Source: Microbacterium sp.
GTDB lineage: Bacteria > Actinomycetota > Actinomycetes > Actinomycetales > Microbacteriaceae
Direction of reading: 5' to 3'
Length of the DNA: 9,298 bases
Assembly (NCBI GenBank): GCA_031286555.1
Contig: JAITUD010000427.1
Location: 1 to 9,298, forward strand
Shown: positions 5,943 to 9,298 of the stretch, one piece after another
Layout: each line of letters begins with the position of its first letter
Numbering within the stretch: position 1 is the first letter of the stretch
Made by a program: the position numbers and the translations under genes
Notes under the pieces: generated by a model
Databases searched by the model: none
Told to the model about the DNA's origin: nothing
Seen by the model: the letters and a program-made list of their open reading frames with translations, nothing else

Positions 5943-7039
5943 GAGTGCGTCAGCCAGTTGACGTAGAACAGACCGACCGCGGATGCCGCGAGCAGGCCGG
6001 CGATGATCCAGAGGCGCACGACGATCGTGACCTCCTGCCAGCCGCGCATCTCGAGGTGATGATGGAAGGGACTCATCAGGAACAGCCGCTTGCCGCGGGT
6101 GATCTTGAAGTACAGCCGCTGCAGGATCACCGAACCGCTGGAGAGGACGAAGACGCCGGCGATGAGCAGCAGCAGCAGCTCGGTGCGGGTCAGGATCGCC
6201 ATCGCGGCGACCACGCCGCCGATCGCCATCGACCCGACATCGCCCATGAAGACCTTCGCCTTGGGCGCGTTCCACCACAGGAAGCCGATCAGTCCACCGG
6301 TGAACGCCGCGGCGACCGTGGCGAGGTTGAGCGGCTCGCGCACCTCGTAGCAGCCTGCGACGGCCAGACCGATGCAGGACTGCTTGAACTGCCAGAAGGC
6401 GATGAGGCCGTACGAGCCGACCACGAAGATCCCGGAGCCCGCGGCGAGACCGTCCAGGCCGTCGGTGAGGTTCACGCTGTTCGAGGTCGCGACGCCGATG
6501 AGCGAGACCCAGATCAGGTAGAGGATCCAGCCCAGCACGGTGCCGAAAGCCATGAGGTTCAGCCAGGGGATGTCGCGGAACAGCGACACGTAGCTGCTCG
6601 CCGGAGTCTGTCCGTAGTCGTTCTGGAACGCCGGGGCGAGTGCGACGACGCCGAACGGGATCAGCACCAGAAGCTGCCCGATGACCTTGCGCCACCCGGA
6701 CAGGCCGAGGCTGCGCTGGCTGCGCACCTTCATGTAGTCGTCGATGAAGCCCACAGCGCCGAATCCGACCATGAGCCAGAGCACGAGGATGGCGGAGAGA
6801 GCCGGTTCCCCCTGGCCGAGATAGATGCCGGTGAAGTAGCCGACGATCGTGCCCGAGATGAAGATGAGACCGCCCATGCTGGGCGTGCCGCGCTTGTGCC
6901 CGTGGCTCGGGTTGCTGATGTCCTCGGGGGTGCGGATCACCTGCCCCCAGCCCAGCTTCCGGAACAGACGGAGGAAGACGGGGGTCAGGAACAGCGAGAA
7001 GGCCAGCGACACTGCCGCCGCCATAAGCAGAGACCTCAC
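5939..7039 (-). CDS. mraY: Phospho-N-acetylmuramoyl-pentapeptide-transferase (MraY)
   Basis: Integral membrane enzyme that moves phospho-MurNAc-pentapeptide from UDP onto undecaprenyl phosphate, forming lipid I. 366 aa, about ten hydrophobic segments, normal length. Conserved cytoplasmic active-site pieces are all present: HKRGTPSMGG at 48-57, GFIDDYMKV at 97-105 (Asp100/Asp101), NSVNLTDGLDGLAAG at 187-201, NAPKAKVFMGDVGS at 257-270 with Asp267, and MSPFHHHLE at 322-330 with the three His. Start is a GTG whose first bases overlap the murF stop (GTGA); GGGAGAA lies about 10 nt upstream, a rather distant Shine-Dalgarno. It overlaps murD by 4 bp at the other end, so the three genes are tightly coupled. 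A Cys pair (222, 230) lies in a predicted outer loop. This enzyme is the known target of tunicamycin- and muraymycin-type inhibitors. Confidence 0.98.
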   Translation of the reverse strand: MRSLLMAAAVSLAFSLFLTPVFLRLFRKLGWGQVIRTPEDISNPSHGHKRGTPSMGGLIFISGTIVGYFTGIYLGQGEPALSAILVLWLMVGFGAVGFIDDYMKVRSQRSLGLSGWRKVIGQLLVLIPFGVVALAPAFQNDYGQTPASSYVSLFRDIPWLNLMAFGTVLGWILYLIWVSLIGVATSNSVNLTDGLDGLAAGSGIFVVGSYGLIAFWQFKQSCIGLAVAGCYEVREPLNLATVAAAFTGGLIGFLWWNAPKAKVFMGDVGSMAIGGVVAAMAILTRTELLLLLIAGVFVLSSGSVILQRLYFKITRGKRLFLMSPFHHHLEMRGWQEVTIVVRLWIIAGLLAASAVGLFYVNWLTHS

Positions 7040-8448
7040 GAGAACGATTCTCCCAGACGATCGCCGAGAAACCTGAGTCCCGCGGAATTGGATGACTTCA
7101 CGAGCACCAGGTCGCCGTCGCGCAGCTCACCGGTGAGGTACTCGAATGCGGCTTCCTGATCCGGCAGGTGCACGGCCTCTCCGTCCCACGATCCCTCACC
7201 GACGGCCGCGAGGAACAGCCTGCGCGCCTCGGTGCCGACGACGACGATGCGCTGGATGTTCAGTCGGACGGCGAGCAGGCCGATGCGGTCGTGCTCCTCG
7301 CCGTCGACCTCGCCCAGCTCGCTCATGGCGCCGAGCACGGCGACCGTCCGCTGTCCGGGTTCGGCGATCTGCGCCAGTGTTCGCAGGGCGGCGGCCATGG
7401 CGTCGGGGCTTGCGTTGTACGCGTCGTTGATGATGCGCACGCGATCGCCCCCCATCGGCTGCATCCGCCAGCGCTCGGCGATCTCGACGGTCTCGAGTCG
7501 CTCGATGGCAGTGGCCGCGGGAACGCCGAGGGCGCCCGCGGCCGCGATCGCGGCGAGGGCGTTCGACACATGGTGCTCGCCGAGCACCTGCATCCGCAGC
7601 GGCAGCGCTTCTCCCCCTGCGTGCACGACGCAGGTCGTGCCGGCCTGCGAGACGGCGACATCGGATGCTCGCAGGTCTGCGGCATCCGTCCGCCCGAAAC
7701 CGACCACCTGCAGGCCGCGCGACTCGGCGAGGGGTCGCATGGCGGCCACTCGCGGGTCGTCGACGTTGAGCACAGCGGTGCCGCCCTGGCGTGCCGACTC
7801 GATCAGCTCGGCCTTCGCCTGAGCGGTCTTCTCGATGCCGCCGAAGCCGCCGGCGTGCGCCATGCCCACCATGAGGACGACGACGACGTCAGGATCGACG
7901 AGCCCCGCCAGCCGGGCGATGCTGCCCGCTGCCGAGGCGCCGAACTCGCTCACGAGGTACTTCGTGCTCTCGGTGACCCGGAGCATGGTGACCGGCGCGC
8001 CGACCTCGTTGTTGTACGAGTTGATCGGTGCGATGGTCTCGCCCTCGTCCTGCAGGATGCGGGCGAGGAAGTTCTTCGTGGTGGTCTTGCCGTTCGATCC
8101 GGTGATGCCTACGACACGCAGGTCGCCCTTCGCGCGCACCCGCGCCACGACCTCCTTCGCGAGCGTGGCCAGAGCGCCGATCACGTCGGCGACGACGATC
8201 TGGCTCACCGCGTCGTCGACGGAGGGCTCGACGATGGCGAGCACCGCGCCCGAGGCGACGGCGGAGCCCACGAAACGGTGGCCGTCGGTGACCTCACCCG
8301 GCTTCGCGACGAAGACCGCGCCGGGGACCATCTTGCGCGAGTCCGTGTCGACCACGCCGGAGACGACGGTCTCGGCGGTGTCGGAGCCGTGGAGTCGGAG
8401 TTCACCTCCCAGGACGGAGGCGATCTCGGCGAGGGACAGGGCGATCAT
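7036..8448 (-). CDS. murF: UDP-MurNAc-tripeptide--D-alanyl-D-alanine ligase (MurF)
   Basis: Cytoplasmic ligase that attaches the D-Ala-D-Ala dipeptide to the UDP-MurNAc tripeptide. 470 aa with the start chosen here. N-terminal domain has DTDSRKMVPGAVFVA at 34-48. The central ATPase domain has the P-loop ITGSNGKTTTKN at 115-126, NSYNNEVGAP at 143-152, AHAGGFGG at 197-204 and AQAKAEL at 209-215 (Lys212 at the carbamylated-Lys place). The C-terminal domain has NDAYNASPDAM at 341-351 and VLGAMSELGE at 371-380. An ATG four codons upstream (8460) is possible, but the ATG at 8448 has GGAG with a 6-nt spacer while the upstream one has no Shine-Dalgarno, and MIALSLAEIA resembles the usual MurF N-terminus. 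The C-terminal VLVKSSNSAGL has Ser-Ser-Asn where many MurF have Gly-Ser-Arg. It overlaps mraY by 4 bp. MurE, normally the gene before it, is not here. Confidence 0.97.
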   Translation of the reverse strand: MIALSLAEIASVLGGELRLHGSDTAETVVSGVVDTDSRKMVPGAVFVAKPGEVTDGHRFVGSAVASGAVLAIVEPSVDDAVSQIVVADVIGALATLAKEVVARVRAKGDLRVVGITGSNGKTTTKNFLARILQDEGETIAPINSYNNEVGAPVTMLRVTESTKYLVSEFGASAAGSIARLAGLVDPDVVVVLMVGMAHAGGFGGIEKTAQAKAELIESARQGGTAVLNVDDPRVAAMRPLAESRGLQVVGFGRTDAADLRASDVAVSQAGTTCVVHAGGEALPLRMQVLGEHHVSNALAAIAAAGALGVPAATAIERLETVEIAERWRMQPMGGDRVRIINDAYNASPDAMAAALRTLAQIAEPGQRTVAVLGAMSELGEVDGEEHDRIGLLAVRLNIQRIVVVGTEARRLFLAAVGEGSWDGEAVHLPDQEAAFEYLTGELRDGDLVLVKSSNSAGLRFLGDRLGESFS

Positions 8449-8458
8449 GACGAACTCC
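8449..8458 (-). promoter_or_regulatory. Shine-Dalgarno that decides the murF start
   Basis: GGAG on the minus strand (plus 8455-8458) with a 6-nt spacer (TTCGTC) before the ATG at 8448. Its first G is the third base of the competing upstream ATG at 8460, so the two starts cannot both be used optimally. This favours the 470-residue product over the 474-residue one. Confidence 0.6.
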
Positions 8459-8482
8459 ATTACCGGCTGTGTGTCCGGCGAG

Positions 8483-9298
8483 TCATTCGCCGAACTTCGG
8501 GAGGGGCGCCTCCATCGGAGTGGACGACGGGGCGACGCGGTAGGTCTTCAGCACCTGGGTCAGCGCCTTCTGCAGAGCGGGCGCGGTTGCTGCCGACGAA
8601 GTAATCCTAGTCGGCTCCTCCATCGTGATCATGACGACGTACTTCGGGTCCTCGATCGGAGCGACGCCGAGGATCGACGTGTAGTACAGCCCGGACTTGT
8701 AGTGCCCCTTGCCGTCCGCGACCTGCGCGGTACCCGTCTTGATGCCGATCCGGTAGCCGGGGACCTTCACCGTGTTCGAGAGTCCACCCTGCACCGCGAC
8801 GTTCTCGAGCATCCGGCGCACCTGGGCGGCCGTGCTCTCGGAGACCACGCGGTTCTTGTTCACCTCGGTCTTGTGCTCCACGCCGTTCCGGTCGGTGCAC
8901 GACTCGACAAGGCTGAGGTCGATGTGCTCGCCGCCGTTGGCCAGGGTCTGGTATGCACTGGCGACCTGGATCGGGGTGACGGTGTACGCCTGGCCGAACG
9001 TGGTGGTGTACAGGGTCTGGTTGTCCCAGGTCTTGGGGTCGCGCACACCGCCGGAGACCTCTTCGGGGAAGCCGACCGCGGTCGGGGTGCCGACACCGAA
9101 CTTCTTCAGGTAGTCGTACCTGGTCTGCGGCGAGACCTTCGAGCCGAACTTCGACAGCGCAACGTTCGAGGAGTCGATGAGCGCGCCGGCCAGCGTGTAG
9201 TGGTACAGCGGGTGGCCGAAGGAGTCACCGATGTTCGCGCCGTTCGGGAACTGCTCGCGCCCCTTCGCGGTGACCACGCTGAGCGGGGTCGCCGCGCC
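8483..9298 (-). CDS. ftsI: Septal penicillin-binding protein FtsI (class B PBP), 5' end beyond window
   Basis: Class B transpeptidase that cross-links new septal peptidoglycan outside the membrane, partnered with FtsW. Only the C-terminal 271 residues are visible; the frame is open to the window edge, so the GTG at 9277 is an internal Val and not the start. Of the three penicillin-binding motifs, the S-x-N motif is SSN (visible residues 43-45, plus 9164-9172) and the K-T-G motif is KTGTAQ (187-192, beginning at 8740). The S-x-x-K serine, the transmembrane anchor and the dimerisation domain lie beyond the window. Supporting class B wording includes TTTFGQAYTVTPIQVASAY (visible residues 98-116) and GVAPIEDPKYVVMITMEEP (211-229). 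There is no PASTA domain after the catalytic domain; the protein ends in a short Pro-rich tail. It precedes murF by 22-34 bp. Also named pbpB in actinobacteria. Confidence 0.95.
   Translation of the reverse strand, partial: GAATPLSVVTAKGREQFPNGANIGDSFGHPLYHYTLAGALIDSSNVALSKFGSKVSPQTRYDYLKKFGVGTPTAVGFPEEVSGGVRDPKTWDNQTLYTTTFGQAYTVTPIQVASAYQTLANGGEHIDLSLVESCTDRNGVEHKTEVNKNRVVSESTAAQVRRMLENVAVQGGLSNTVKVPGYRIGIKTGTAQVADGKGHYKSGLYYTSILGVAPIEDPKYVVMITMEEPTRITSSAATAPALQKALTQVLKTYRVAPSSTPMEAPLPKFGE

Noticed and set aside
5943..6695. Upstream extension of the murD frame that would give a 761-residue protein
   Set aside because: The extension runs over mraY in another frame and reads as Arg/His-rich noise. 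The ATG at 5942 overlaps the mraY stop as ATGA and gives a normal MurD N-terminus.
5945..7159. A 404-codon plus-strand open frame across mraY
   Set aside because: Antisense to an intact MraY; highly charged, repetitive composition typical of the complement of membrane-protein codons, with no recognisable domain.
8461..8482. A promoter or hairpin in the ftsI-murF gap
   Set aside because: Only a short CCGG repeat pair is visible; no TANNNT at a leaderless distance and no stable stem.
7168..8604. A 478-codon open frame on the plus strand across murF and the end of ftsI
   Set aside because: It is the antisense shadow of a complete, motif-rich MurF. Composition is Arg/His/Asp/Gly-rich as expected from the reverse of GC-rich coding DNA, and no family pattern is seen.
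9275..9277. GTG at 9277 as the start of the penicillin-binding protein
   Set aside because: The frame is open to the window edge, and a class B PBP needs an upstream membrane anchor, dimerisation domain and the S-x-x-K motif.

Overview
The window is a piece of a chromosomal division-and-cell-wall (dcw) cluster from a high-GC actinobacterium. All eight recognisable genes lie on the minus strand. Read in the direction of transcription, from the right-hand end to the left, the order is ftsI (5' end cut off by the window edge), murF, mraY, murD, ftsW, murG, murC, ftsQ (3' end cut off). Very high GC, frequent G/C-ending codons, MurG with the actinobacterial GNGEQRLNA variant, and the MurF, FtsW and MurD wording all suggest Microbacteriaceae, probably Microbacterium or a close relative. 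The genus is a judgement from recognition, not a search result.

Layout (minus strand). ftsI supplies the C-terminal part of a septal transpeptidase. After 22 bp (34 bp with the start preferred here) comes murF. murF/mraY and mraY/murD overlap by 4 bp (GTGA and ATGA). murD/ftsW overlap by 32 bp. ftsW/murG and murG/murC are separated by 40 and 38 bp, and murC/ftsQ by a single base. There is no gene-free stretch longer than 40 bp, no RNA gene, mobile element, CRISPR array or convincing terminator.

The genes form one pathway. MurC, MurD and MurF are ATP-dependent ligases that build the UDP-MurNAc peptide in the cytoplasm. MraY loads it on undecaprenyl phosphate to give lipid I, and MurG adds GlcNAc to give lipid II. 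FtsW polymerises glycan at the septum and FtsI cross-links it. FtsQ is the bitopic scaffold linking the synthase to the divisome; ftsZ would be expected just beyond base 1.

I do not see an undescribed system: the content is a well-known conserved cluster. The points worth a second look are regulatory or compositional. murE is absent from its usual place between ftsI and murF. A 7-bp GC hairpin in the last codons of murC would hide the ftsQ ribosome-binding site. The murG and murC starts lack a well-placed Shine-Dalgarno and carry TANNNT elements where a leaderless promoter would need them. A GC hairpin sits in the ftsW-murG gap. MurD has an Ile where its family usually has Asp.
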